From Echinococcus granulosus (taxonomy: Eukaryota; Platyhelminthes; Cestoda; Cyclophyllidea; Taeniidae), in contig NW_020170427.1 in NCBI RefSeq assembly GCF_000524195.1, forward strand, positions 142,627 to 206,626: a DNA stretch of 64,000 bases, written 5' to 3'. The position numbers were made by a program, and so were the translations under genes. The notes beneath the pieces are model-generated. The model was not told where the DNA came from and did no database searches. It was given only the letters and a program-made list of their open reading frames with translations. Positions 33,488-45,863 of the stretch are shown one piece after another (the first letter of the stretch is position 1; each line of letters opens with the position of its first letter).

Positions 33488-34535
33488 ACAATTTCGCCTT
33501 GAAGCTTCCAGGCACTTTCCCGACGAAGAAAGGAGACGTAATACTCGAGCAAATATGCATTACGGAAGGGTTGGAATGAGGGACTACTGGCATTGACCAG
33601 CAGGCAACACCGTGCAGTGGTGGTATAATGGTGGAGACATAAATGCCGGCAAAACCCAAACGAGGAGTTAAGCAAGTAAACAAAGCATTACTTGCCCCCC
33701 ACCCCTTCCTTTTGGCTTCGTCTCCGTCGCTCCTCTTAATCAACCTCCGGCGTGAGCATTATAATGCGGTTAGCGGTTTAAAAAAAAACATCCATTAACC
33801 AACCGCCCCAGACATCGACTTTGCGTGCGACTGAGAAGACATCTGACTGAAAAGTCACTGGTCTCTCTTAACAATTTCACTGAATCTAGAGTTCCACCCT
33901 GTTTGCGGTCATCTCTATGTCCATCAACAGTCGTAGAAAGACAGGTCTAAAAGCAGCCACCTAATAAAGGATCGGGTTTAAAATATCATTTAAAAATAAG
34001 GATTCGTGTCTGTTCCTCCTTGCTTTGCTGGTCTCACTTTAGTGATGTCCAGTCATATCCACCTCTCTGGGTTCTATCCATCTAGTGGGGAGGTGGAGGT
34101 GTCATGTGTCTACTTACTTGACATCTTCATATTGGTATTGTAGACGGCTTCGTGGTTCATGGCCACGGATTGTAAAGCTTCGGTTGTTGATAGAATTCCT
34201 GCAGACCACGGTACTAGTGAGTAGTTGCCAAAGATAGAAGGGACTTTCAACCCATTTGTTAAAGGTCGTCCCATCCCCAGCATATGCCCTTCTTCCTCCA
34301 CTGTAAGGTTTAGGGTTAAGGAATGGGAATTGTGTTCGTTTTCCGCTCCAAGCTTTTTCCAAAGACGAAGGAAGACACAATACTAGGGCAGAATGTGTAT
34401 TCCAAACTTAGAGAAGGGCTGAGGGGCTGTCAGGTTGGCTTAGAGGTCATGTCACTTAATGGAAGTACAGTTAATGGAGCCTTCAGTGCCTGTGTAACCA
34501 AAACCGAGAGTTAAAACATCAGCCAAAGTATTACA
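33488..34535 (-). mobile_element. TRIM-like element, near full length (about 1.05 kb)
   Basis: LTRs at about 33488-33690 and 34347-34535. The complement of the polypurine tract (CCCCCCACCCCTTCCTTTT) lies at 33694-33712 directly beside the lower LTR, as expected for a minus-oriented copy. The primer-site region is degenerate. Interior has no long frame. Confidence 0.8.
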
Positions 34536-35238
34536 GGTAGATTAGACTTCGATTGCACCATGTTTCCCCAGCATTTCTTGCAAAATATAAGGATCCCAAT
34601 GGTGAAATTTCCATTGAGATGCCTAACTCAATAACACCTGTGGGCATAACCTTTGATTTCCCTTGTAAATTTTAACAGCCGAAGCGCAATTTTGGAGGTA
34701 GACTAATTTTAATGGAAGACGGCCACCCGCATTCCGTGTTAAGCGAGTCTTAAACTAATCGCCTTTTAGGGATATTAATGAGCCCTCTTGGTCTTAACCC
34801 TTCTTAAAGTTCTAACGCCACATTTGATTTCAGAGGCTGATTAGCTTGAGTAAAAGCGCCTTATTTATTTTGTTAGTAATAGAAGTCCTAAGTAAACTAC
34901 AGCAGTTTATACAGATTATGCAATTTTAAGCAAGTAATTTACGTCAGTTGCCTTTTGGATACCAAGTGCTTTGGATGACACATAAATCTTCTTCATGCTG
35001 TATCAGTTATGTTAATTTGACAGGCAGAATTTTGACAGCATACACAAATGAGGTTCTTTAATATCAAATGCCAGGATTGAAAATGGTTTATTTCGCTGCG
35101 CCGACTTATTGTAACTTGTAGGAATCCATAAAATACATGCGATTGTTTAAGCACATCACAGTAAACTGGTCAGTTTACTACCACAGTATCTTTCCCTTGC
35201 ATCCTCTGGTGGTTTCATGTTTTCTTTGCCCCCATTAG
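34536..35238. other. Intergenic or intronic, nothing recognised
   Basis: No repeat copy. If the terminal exon at 35239 is real, its upstream intron lies here. Confidence 0.4.
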
Positions 35239-35379
35239 AGGTTAGTTAAGCGCACTGGATGCAATTCCAGCTCACCTGCTTCGGAAACCGAGTTCAAATT
35301 GGCTCTCCAGTCGAGGCAGCGGTCGAGGCCTTTTATCGCCCTTGTTGCATCACATTTAAAGAAGAAGAATTTCCCATAA
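35239..35379 (+). CDS. Candidate 3'-terminal coding exon, unknown protein
   Basis: A good acceptor (TTTCTTTGCCCCCATTAG) is followed by 46 codons and TAA at 35377-35379. The peptide is basic (begins RLVKRTGCNS, ends HLKKKNFP) and this stretch is richer in G+C than its flanks. An ATTAAA at 35480 and an AATAAA at 35527 could serve as polyadenylation signals. No upstream exon was found between the TMEM41A-like gene and this point, and I recognise no family. A weak tRNA-like box A/box B pair overlaps it by chance. Confidence 0.3.
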   Translation, partial: RLVKRTGCNSSSPASETEFKLALQSRQRSRPFIALVASHLKKKNFP

Positions 35380-35504
35380 ACAACTGGTCTCACCTTTTAC
35401 CTGGAACTCGGGATAATCTCACTCATGAATGCATCTCCTTCAGGGAATTTCTCGATTTCTGTCGCTATTGATGAAACCAATTAAAGACTGTCGTATCTAA
35501 AATT

Positions 35505-35612
35505 AACGTTTAGTGATGTTTGAGTGAATAAATAATTCTTTTGCAGCTAAACCAATTGGAAATGGGAAGTCATGGAAGTTAAGAAGCAAGTGGGTCCCAC
35601 CCACATACATTA
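35505..35612 (+). repeat. Dispersed repeat family D, copy 1
   Basis: Matches the reverse complement of 53450-53570, most clearly over GTGGGTCCCACCCACATRCATT and GGGAAGTCRTGRAAG (R = A or G). It would lie in the 3' untranslated region of the candidate exon at 35239. Confidence 0.5.
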
Positions 35613-36142
35613 AGAGATGCAAACAAGACTACCAGTTTTTGCTACTTCTTCCCACCTTAGAAACATCTGATGTTGCCAATATTAGACAATAGGCGATTAC
35701 CAGATAGATCTCTTAGGAGTTATTCACTGCTATCTTTCACTTCTCAAGCAGATCATAATGGCTACTGTAGCATCCTCTGTATCACTTCCTATTCCCTTGG
35801 TGGCAAAAAGATGGATTTTTGACCATGACGTTTGGAGAAAGGGCAATGCCCCCCTGGTGCAACAATAAACCACCGATAGGGAGGCCTATTAAATTGGTAC
35901 ATATGGGTCTCAGTGGTTATGGCGAATCAAAAAATAATGGATTTTAAGTGGTGGGGAGCTTTTGCGAAGGACGAGAAAAAAACACCCTAAAATGCTCTTC
36001 CCTTTCCTCTTTCATAAGAGATCATATACTTGGAAGAGTAATTCTACTATTTTTCTTTATAAACACGCTTAAAATGCTGCATAATTACCTGGAATGGAAA
36101 AATCTTCCCAATGATCTAGTGGTCTGCACTTGGAATGCTATG
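35613..36142. other. Intergenic, nothing recognised
   Basis: No supported gene or family member. Confidence 0.4.
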
Positions 36143-37178
36143 TTACAAATCAAGACTTCCCAAAGACGAAAGAGGCCATAATGGGAGGAAGGAATATGTA
36201 CAATCAACATACCGATAGGCTGAAAAGGGCCAGTGGTATGGTCAGGTTAAAAGGCTTAACCAAAACGAAGAGTTAAAAACAAAGTATTCCATTGCCACTC
36301 TCCCATTTTGAGCCTCGTCCTCGGTGCTCCTCTTGGTCTACCTCCCACCTCAGTCATCACAATGAAGACGATGGTGTAAGAAAATTACAAACCAGTCGAG
36401 CTAGCTGTTGAATTTTCCAACAAGCGAAAAGGTATTTGACCGCAACCTCACTGAATCCTCCTGACAATACCATTGAAGCTGAAAATTTCGTCCTGCTTGA
36501 GAAATGCGTTAGGAAGGGAGGACTGCATCCACCAACCCGTATGTCTATCGCTAGTGGTAAGAACATTGTTCTAGAAGCAGAGTCATTTAACAAAGGACGG
36601 GATTTAGAATGGTTTCATGGGAAAAGGTTTCTTTTCTATTCCTCCCTGCCACTTTGTCCTCCCCTCGATGTTGCTCACCCATATCCATCTATCTATCTGG
36701 GTTCTGCCCAGCTATTAGAGATGCGGAGGAGGTATGTTGCATTCATTTAACTGACACCGTAAAAGCAACGATGTTAGCCCCGTGACGAACTTTAACGAGA
36801 GGTTAAAGATTACAAAATCACTCGCCTTAGCTGCTAATAACATTGGTGCCGATCACGGGCCTGGAGTAGTTGCTACAATAGGCATTATTTCCATTTCTTC
36901 TGTTAGAAGTCATCACGAATTCTGCAGTCCGCAGTATATGCTCTTCTTGCATTACGTTAAGGTTCGACTATTGGCAATAGAAACCAGGGTAGTTGTTCTG
37001 TAGGATCAGGTTTACTTTCTGCTCCGCCTCAAGACTTCTCTGAAGACAAGAGGAGGCACAGTGCTAAGGTAGAATGCTAATTCCTGACACGCAAAAGGGC
37101 TAAGAGGGCTGCCGGCATGGCTGTACCCTTCAGTACCTGCACTATAAAAATGGTAAGATAAAAATTCAAAATGTTACA
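36143..37178 (-). mobile_element. TRIM-like element, near full length
   Basis: LTRs at about 36143-36292 (with a deletion in its 3' half) and 37020-37178 flank about 730 bp of interior. The complement of the polypurine tract (CACTCTCCCATTTTGAG) is at 36296-36312. The 36436-36750 frame lies wholly in the interior and has no family resemblance. Confidence 0.78.
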
Positions 37179-37868
37179 ACCATACTAGACCGATAGAGCC
37201 AATGGCAACGTCAAACAAAAGCAAAGTTAGCGAAATTGAACGTCTAACCACATTTACATTAAGATTCTCTTCCCTCAAAATGGCTAAACGTAAAATTAGT
37301 AGAATGCTATACCTGTTAAAATAGTACAGTCATTCTTGTCCACGTAACCCGAAAATTTTGCACTTGTTTCTCATGAACTTTAACTCAAACTCCCTTTTGA
37401 GCAAACATTTCTACAATTTAATTTTTGACAAGGTGTGACATCAAAAGCCCCAGTCCCCAATTCCCCACCTTAATGTCACCTGTGTTGTCACCGCTTTAAT
37501 TCTGTGGATGCCCTACAAGATGGATTCGCTGCGGTTCTCAAACGCTACTACAAAGGAGGCTTTGAACATTATGGAAACAATGCTTGAAAAGGGTGTCAGT
37601 AAATCAGCAAAGGAATGAGAATTCAATTTATGGAACCTGCATACATGCTCTAGCTGGGTAGAGTCCTTCATTTTGGGTTCAGTTAACCTGTAAAATGGTC
37701 TTTCACATGAGAAAAGGGCTTTATTTTGCCTTTTTTTAAGGCACTTTTAACTATTCATATATTTCACCCTTAAGTAACCAAAAGAGAGTGTCACAATTAT
37801 GCTAGTCTGGTAATAAACCTCACAATAATATCTATTTGGATGCCATTTTATAGCAATGTGATTAAAAC
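37179..37868. other. Intergenic, nothing recognised
   Basis: No supported gene; AT-rich. Confidence 0.4.
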
Positions 37869-38435
37869 CATTCAACTTGACAATCTGTATGCGTCCAATT
37901 TTGGGATGTCTCACCAATCCACCTCTGGCATTGGTGAAATATTTCCGCGGTTGGGCTCTTCTACCTCCCTTTTCAGACCCTTAAAATCGCGGAGGTTGGC
38001 AAGAGGAAGGCATCTTGCACTGCGTAGTATGGGAACTTTACAGTGTCAAAGTTTTATGGTGGGACAGGGTTTAGATCTTCTTTTAGAAAACCGGTGCCAT
38101 CCACATAGCTAAGAAATTGATATGGTCGAATTGTTTGTCATCTAAAATATATTGCGCAGCTTTTACCAAATGCTCCATTTAACCGCCGATATGGAGTGTG
38201 GGAACGACGCCTGACGAGGTGATTTATGGCGTTGTAGAGATGTGGATCAACGGTGAGTCATCTTGAAAAGTGTAGTGAAGTAGCTTCAAATCATAATATT
38301 TTTGTCTGGAACAGCTGCGTGCCCAAAACTATCATGAAGATTCGAAGATAAACTGCAATTGCATTGTTGGCTCTTGTCTGAATAATCATGAGTAAGTCTT
38401 GTGCCTAGTCGTTAAATTCTTTCCTCAAAAAGCCA
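37869..38435 (+). repeat. Dispersed repeat family B, copy 2
   Basis: Same order of conserved blocks as 31259-31775, with an insertion between the first and second blocks. The 37840-38112 frame overlaps it and is not conserved in copy 1. Confidence 0.6.
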
Positions 38436-38847
38436 CTTATGCAATCTATATGTGTACTAGGTAGAGTAAGGACTCAGTGTTGATTGTTAAAGAGGTACCG
38501 TTTTAAAGTTTATTCTCCCCGTTGCAGGATAGTTGGATGGCATAGACCCAAATGAAGTCTGAAAGCATAGGGTAAACAAGAAGGGACAGATAAGGGGCGT
38601 AAAACATGGCTGAGGCGAGAGATGTTGGACTAATCAACAGAAACCGCCGACACAATTCATTTAGCAAAGTAGAAGGCTTTTAATAACTCCAAAGGCGTGC
38701 TTTAGACGGCATACGCTGGCTGCTTGCTCCTGTCGATCGTGAGGTGCCAAAAACAACTTTTATTATGTGATGTTTACGCTTTACCAGAAAATATTTTGAA
38801 GATTTCGTAATGCTCTAATCACTCATTTAGCCCTCCATCTTGACTTA

Positions 38848-39007
38848 GCTGGTACTTAAGGGTCCGCAGATCGTACTTGCACGGATTGGGGTGGACTCCG
38901 TACCACGCCAGTGGCCCGCCATTCCAGCCCTTCTCCTTGTCGGCAATCCTCATTCTGCCCTAGTATTATGTCTTCAATCGCCTTCAGGGAAGTGTCCGGG
39001 CACTACA
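38848..39007 (+). mobile_element. TRIM-like element, partial solo LTR
   Basis: Contains GCCCTAGTATTATGTCTTC and ends GGGCACTACA; the first part of the LTR is missing. Confidence 0.65.
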
Positions 39008-39403
39008 GTATATGTGGCTTGGAAAAAATGCTCCCAAGCCATGTCACTCGTTATGGCTATGAGGAAAGGGCACTGTTGACGCTTAATTTAAAGATTTTCA
39101 TGAATAAAATTATTGCAGAAAAAGTAAAAAGGAGCGATCTTTTTGGCACTAGTTTAAATTTCAAAGGCAATATCATTAGCAGTAGTTTATGTCGGCTGAG
39201 ATGATTTTATAGCTCACCATACACTATGCTGCACCATCAAAAGCTAACGTACATAACTACCATAATTCACCTCCTAGTGAGAAAGGGACTCATATGATCT
39301 GAATATTTATAAAATAGAAACAGAATTGCCTCTGGAATACAATAAACAACCCTTTCTAGGCGAGTCGCTGCTCAATGAAATGTTGAAATCACAACATCTA
39401 AGT

Positions 39404-40510
39404 TTTACAATTTAAGTTTAACGAGCACTTTGGACTCCACCTTTATATTTCCGCTGGGCGACATGGCCTCCAGACCGTGCTGATAGGCCCCGCCCCAGGC
39501 CTTCCACAAGTAAGTAATATGTATTCTACCATAATATTATGACTTATTTTGGTTACGGAAACGACTTGAGGGGCTACACTGGTGGCAGCTGAAAACAAAC
39601 CCAATTTCAAAAGTCAATTACCCTGATCTCTATTGGTTGATGCTGGACTTTAACGCGAAGGATGAAGGGCACGTCCTGCGGATTGGACATTCTTTGACGA
39701 TCCCTAACAAAGGAATTAAAAATAACGTCCATCCCAATCCCGTAATTAGCAAAAATGATGTTTACGAAAGATACGGTAGACATTAGCATCGGCCGTAAAC
39801 TACTTGCAAAGTTCGTTCAGCAACTCTCCACATTATCACCATGAAGATGTCAATGAAATGCTCACCTGATACCTCCTCTACCTCTCTTCTAGCTGCGTAG
39901 AACCTAGAGAGCTAAATAGATCTGGGCAGCATTGAAGTGACAACAAAGTAGCAAAGAGGATCAGACGCGAAATCCTATTCACATGCTAATATTTTAAACC
40001 CAATCCCTTAACAAAGGGCTCTGCTTTTAAGATAGTGTTCTTACAAATAGCTATGGTCACAAGTGATAAATAAAGCACTTCCCCTTCCCCATTACAATTC
40101 TCAAACAGGACAAAACTCCAGATCAAGTGGAGCTGCCAAGAGAGTTTAGAGATGTTGCAGTCAGATATTTGCTCAGATGTATGCAAATTGGATGAATGAT
40201 GCAGCTAAATGTTTTGTGGACGTTTTTCTTACACCACCGAATACGTTATGATGGCCATTGCGGGAGACTGATCAAGAGGATCGCCGCGGAAGACGCTCAA
40301 AAAAGGAGAGGGGCTATGTAATAATTTGATGAATTGTTTGACTCCTCGCTCTGGTTTCACGGACTCTTAAGGCTCCGTAACTGTACTTCCGCTGAGCGTC
40401 GAGGCCTTTGCAGTATGCTGAGTAGCCCCTTAGTCCTCCTTTACGCCTGGCATTCATATGTGGCCCTGATATTCTGACTTTGTCGTCTTCAGAAAAGGCT
40501 CGGGCGTTAA
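39404..40510 (+). mobile_element. TRIM-like element, best-preserved full structure (about 1.1 kb)
   Basis: 5' LTR about 39404-39578, ending GGGGCTACA; primer site TGGTGGCAGC at 39580-39589; interior 39590-40298; polypurine tract AAAAAAGGAGAGGGG at 40299-40313; 3' LTR 40317-40510 starting TGTAATAATTTGATG. The first few bases of the 5' LTR are decayed. No coding frame in the interior. Confidence 0.85.
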
Positions 40511-42579
40511 AAGTATTTCATCCTTATCACCCCCTCTACATAAGATACATATGTGACATGAGATTCCCATCAGTTTGCGATAATTGGCCTCCTCAAATCG
40601 TGTAAGAACTAGATTGATCGTACTCCTAACAATAAAACAAATATAAGATGTTTCCGATTCTAAAATAACTACAACTTTCAATACTTCCAAGCTGAATAAG
40701 GCCGTGTACCGCGATGGGTGAGTTTCCTGTGAGGCCCTTGTAGCTGAGGTGTTAGTTTACAATAGTGAATTTGGTTGAACTGCCTACAAGAGAAAACATA
40801 CTGTTTTGCTTTCGTGAATACAAGCGACATAGTTCCATGTCAAATATGCTCACAGATTCTCAGGTTTATAATGTTTTTGCCTCATCAGAAGGGAAAAAAC
40901 TCCGTAGAAAACTAACCTTTGTGCAAAACAGGAAGTAAATAAGTGGATTATGGAATTGTTGCTACGAATTAAGAATTAACTAAACCATTGCAAGGAAAGC
41001 TGGGGTGGACCCTATAAACCATCGTAAACCCTTATTCCTCTTAAAAAACTAAAATTGCATATCTAAATAAATAAATCTTTTAATGGCTCCACAAAATGGT
41101 TCGAAGGGATTCTTTATTAGGGTGTTTATAAAATGCACTCATTAATTACCTAGTGTCTGGCTATTCAGCACCCAAGTCCATGAATCGTCTCCATCCATTA
41201 TTATATATTCCAAATGACCCACCATGCCGCCTCTTCACCACTGGTAGACAGAACCTAAGCGCTATTCAAGATATAAAGTTGGCTATGAAATCTAGGCAGT
41301 GCAGGAAATTAAAAATATTTTAACTCTTCTTGCTGGCCTCTCCACAATCTCTTCATCTTAGATTGCTTAAATTTTTCCATCGAAAATACTGTAAACCAAA
41401 GCTGCGCTAGTTATCCAACAGATGCAATACAACAAACCGACATATTCCAATCTGTCACTTTTGAGGTTGACAGAATGTATTCTATTTACAGATACATTTT
41501 AAGTGAGATTCTGAGAACTGCAACCTTTTGGTATAACACGACCGTACAGAGGGTCAGATTACATCACAGTGCGGCGGAAAGAGCAAGGAAAGGTTTGTAC
41601 AGGTTGAGGCAAAGTGATCACCACAATCGCTTAGGCATGGCAAAAAGGAGGCATAGAAACGGAAGAATTGCGGTAACAACATTTACGCGAGGAGAATCGA
41701 CCGCCGAGGTTGTACTCAACGTCTCTATAAAGAGGGTCCAATTTTTGGCGTAGGGAGTTTGGATCCACTTCTGCTCGCTCCGCCTCTGTCCCTGCTGTTT
41801 CTCCGTCGGTGAGTCCGAGAGTACGACCCTAGATAAAGCTGGGAAAAGCGTTTGGTCAAAAGGGAATATTCGGTTATAACCCCAACCTCGATGAATCTAT
41901 TTGATGTTATGATTTAGAGAAAGTAGATTTTCGTCTTCTGGGTCCAACTTCGTAAAAAGCAAGAGTTTAAAGCGAATAAACCTGCATACTTTCGAACTCA
42001 AGAGTCCCCGTCTTTAATTTACATCCTCCTCACTTACCCGGCGATTTAAACCTCAGATTGCATTTGATTGTCAAGTCCTCTCAATTGAATCATACCTAAA
42101 ATGACGTTTTATCTAATTCCAAACATTCATTGCAGTACGCAAATTCTATCTCTTTATAGGTAAAGCGTATTTTTTTGCAAATTCATCACCATCTTTCCGT
42201 CTGGACCTAAAGACACGTTTAGGGGCATTCGCAACTTCCAAGCACCAAACGGAAATAAGACGTCGGTCAAGGAAATGATTACGGAAGAAAGGCATAAAAG
42301 TTTTTTATCGCTTAAGTGAAGAAAGCAGTATACTGGAAAAAATACTTTTGTTTGAACTTTCATGAGTGGACGGAAAGGCCGTTATTCTTTCACGACACAG
42401 GCCCAGGATCCTAGTCCACAGTTGGTATTGCCATCGCGGCAGCACTAAAACAGACAAAAGGCTCCTTAAGCAATGTTTGTAAATCTTCACTTTGCAGTGG
42501 AATATGGAAATACAAAGGTTCTTTTATTATGTGGGGTAAAGAACCCTGGGAACTCGTCATAATCGTGCCGGAGAATGGT
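40511..42579. other. Intergenic, nothing firm
   Basis: A 92-codon basic frame at 41475-41753 has no splice context or recognised family. No repeat copy recognised. Confidence 0.4.
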
Positions 42580-43167
42580 GTCACTTAACTGAATACGTGG
42601 TACCTCGACCTCTTTTCTAGATAGCTAGAACCCATATAATTACAAAAATTGGCAAGGGGAACGAAGGAGAAGCCTTAGCCCACTGGAACTATTTCAAACC
42701 CTGCCTTTGCTAAATGACAGCCCTTTGTGCAGTGTTCTTACGACTAGCTATGGACACGCGTGTTAATCAGCACATTCGCCCTTCCCCAATGCAGTTCATA
42801 AACTGGATAAAATGTCAGATCCAGTGAAATCACCAAGAGGAGTCGGCGACATTGTAGTCAGACCTCTCAGATGCACGCAAATCCGATGACCTGCACAGTT
42901 AGTTCGTGGCTGTTTTTTTTACAGGACTGACTAAATTTTAATGGCCAAAGCGATGGAGTGACCAAGAAAAGCTCCGCGGTTGATACTCAAAAGGGGAGAG
43001 AGGGCCTATGTAGTCCTCCAGTCTTTTGTTCAACTCTTCCTTTTGATTACGCAGGCATTTTGGCCTCTGAGCCATGTGAGTAGTACCACCAGCCCTTCTT
43101 CACGTCGGGAATACATATTCTGCCCAAGAATTACGCATTCTCTTGTCTTCAGGAAGCACTAGGGCTG
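42580..43167 (+). mobile_element. TRIM-like element, 5'-truncated copy with polypurine tract and 3' LTR
   Basis: Starts within the interior, reaches the polypurine tract AAAAGGGGAGAGAGGG at 42989-43004, and continues into a 3' LTR starting TGTAGTCC at 43009 with an internal deletion. Confidence 0.75.
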
Positions 43168-45863
43168 CTGCTTTTGCTATTGGAAGCAATCGTATGAAAA
43201 ACATTATCTTCACAAGAGTCGGAGTATTTCATAGGTCATTTTGAGGTGATCATTTAAAGTATTGTTGTTGAAAGCCTTCTAGATCTTGCAATTCATGAAA
43301 ATGTAATCGTTGTTTCCTGTGAGTGAGCGTACGCCATTGGCAAGATCCGGACTCATATGACCTCGACGTCATATACACCTTTATAACACCTGTCCAGTAG
43401 AAGATATCCTCCTGTAACCGATCTCTTTAAATCAAGGATTTGAAGGCAGTTAAAGAAGAGAAAAGCCCCGAATATTTAACAAACGCGCTTTCTTTGCACA
43501 ATATCTAGTCTGGAGGAAGAGTTCAACACTTGCTGCATTGCTTCTACTTTGCTCAGCACAATGACTAAATAGATACTCAAAGCCGGTGTCACAGTGTCCT
43601 GTACAATTCTTTCTTGCTTACCTCCTTAACCCAATAAATGCCCTTTAAAGTCCTTTCTCCTCGATTATAGTAGGCCTTAAAATGGAAGAAATTTTTTTTT
43701 AAGCTTGAAGTGAAATTTTACAAACCTAAAGTCCATGCACCCTGTAATTATATGACATTAAAATAATGTGACATTTAGGTCTGTCAAAAGCAGGGCAGTC
43801 TGTAATTCGGCCTCCTGTCTCCCACCAGGAGGTCAGAATGATCAGAAATAATCCCTTTCGCATTCTTCTACTTCGCTGTTATCTTCTTCTCAATACAGTA
43901 ATTATAGTCTTTCATCTAAAAAGGGACTTTCACCCATAGGTCAAAAATAGCCCAAAACGAGGGAGGTTGCATGCCTCTCTGTAATCGCATCTCCAAGCAT
44001 CTAGGCAGTTCAAAGCACTCCGGCGAAGAAGCATGCTTTAGTTTTTCCACTAATTCATGACCACCTAATAAAGAAATAGCTTAATTAGTAGAATGTAAGT
44101 GGGCTAAATATATCCCCATTTTATGTCCTACATAAAAACAGGACCACTTGTGCCAGTTTCCTCGACACCGAATTGGCTGAAGACTTGTGCCCCTAACTGT
44201 ATGGCTGTTATTAACTTGCTTAATTTGTCAAGAGTTTGAGAGTGACCCCCTTTGGGGGTAAGCCCAGGAATAAATCAGACGATGCTAAGTTGGACAGACC
44301 ACATGGATGTGTAAACATCCGAAAGAAAGAGCGCCCAAGGATGGCAGTTAAAATTGAATGCAGAACTCAGTTACAACATGGAAAATGCACCAAAAAATAA
44401 AAAGGACTCCCTCTATCTCCATTTATGTACCTGTTGGATATGGACCCGGACAATGGTATGTGAGGACTATGTGGTATGACTACCTTGACATGAAATAACC
44501 TGCTTAAATCTACTTATATGCCTATTAAGTAGCCATGCAGAGCCTCAAATCATGGGCGTTTCGCAGGGGTCTTTTATTATTTCAAGTAGGTTCCATCTAA
44601 CACTACCAACAGCAAACACCATGGAACAGGGGATAACAAAGAAAAGTATCATAAGAACAATGTAGTATTTTAAGTAAAAAGCAGATAAAATAAAAGTCAT
44701 TCTGTGCATTCTCCATGTTCACCAAACAGTTAAAAAGAGGGAATGGGAGTTAGGAGTCAGCTTGAGGTATTAAAAATCAGATGTACGCCCACTATTATCT
44801 AGAATTTCAATAAGCTTTAAGTCCGCAGATTAGGGGAGGAGATAAGGTGCTTTGTGAACAATTTAGGATTGAGTTTTAATTTGAAAATATGCATGCTAAA
44901 GAGTATTTCAAAAAGATGCATAGGCAGAGCAATAAATGAGGGACATAAAATTAGGTGAAGGTAATTTTATCCTAAATGAAATTACATAAAAGGATGTAAT
45001 ACTAGAGTTTCCCTTTTGAATAACGAAAACAAAATGTATTGATACAGTAGAAAGTACATCTGGGTACGCAGGCCCTATAAGTCGTCCGCAATGCCGTTTG
45101 CATATGGGTTCCGCTACCTATCGACTACTTTGTATATCTATAAGTTTTGTCCAGCCCAGTGCGGGATTAGTGGGTCTATGGCTGAATTGAAACTATATTC
45201 AATTTGCCATACAATCCCAGTGGACCGTTCTAAAACAGCACGTATAACGTTTCAGCATCATTCTAGTGAAGAGAACGATCTTGGTACCTAGCGTACTCTG
45301 GCAGCTCAAAATTGCAGATACTGGGAAGAACCAGTTTTTTGCAGTTCTCGTGCTAACTTCATGATAGGCGTTTGTGCATAGATAAGGCGTTACACAGCCC
45401 CTGCAAGTTGGAAACCAACTCGACTTGGATAATTAGTAACAGATATACGACCGTCATTAACATGTTTGCACCAGTAATTGACCTTATTCCTGAGTGGCTG
45501 AGCGCCCAATCAGAGAGTAGATTTCTACTGGTTCAGCATCTTCAATAACAAGGATCTACATAACCACATGCCATTCCATGGACTCACTACCCCTTTGATA
45601 GCACTCTGGACTAAGCACACATGTGTTCGTTATAAGTACTGAAACCTGTTTTCCACTCGTTACTACACACAGGACTGTTATTCTATCATCCTTTTAACAC
45701 CCGCTGAGCCCTGTGTCCCCAAATGACCTGAACGTCTTCTGTTTAATGTCACTTGTAGGAATGATTTACGTGTTACTACAAACGAATGACATCTGCGCAT
45801 AGGCTTGAAATGACGCCAAAATGACAACTTGTACCCAAGATTTATCATGATCGAGTGACTTAC
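43168..45863. other. Downstream flank of the two-Ig gene, nothing recognised
   Basis: Further 3' exons of the two-Ig gene should lie here or beyond. I could not identify a membrane-anchor or GPI-type exon. No TRIM-like copy was seen. Confidence 0.4.

Noticed and set aside
35235..35310. tRNA-like or SINE head (box A-like TTAGTTAAGCGCACTGG, box B-like GAGTTCAAATT)
   Set aside because: The acceptor stem does not pair and the same bases form an open exon with a good acceptor site; no other copy of the head was seen.
36436..36750. 104-codon frame in the interior of a TRIM-like copy, considered as an element-encoded protein
   Set aside because: The frame is not conserved in the other copies, whose interiors have stops in all frames.
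41475..41753. 92-codon basic plus frame
   Set aside because: No family resemblance, no splice context, and similar frames occur by chance at this length.
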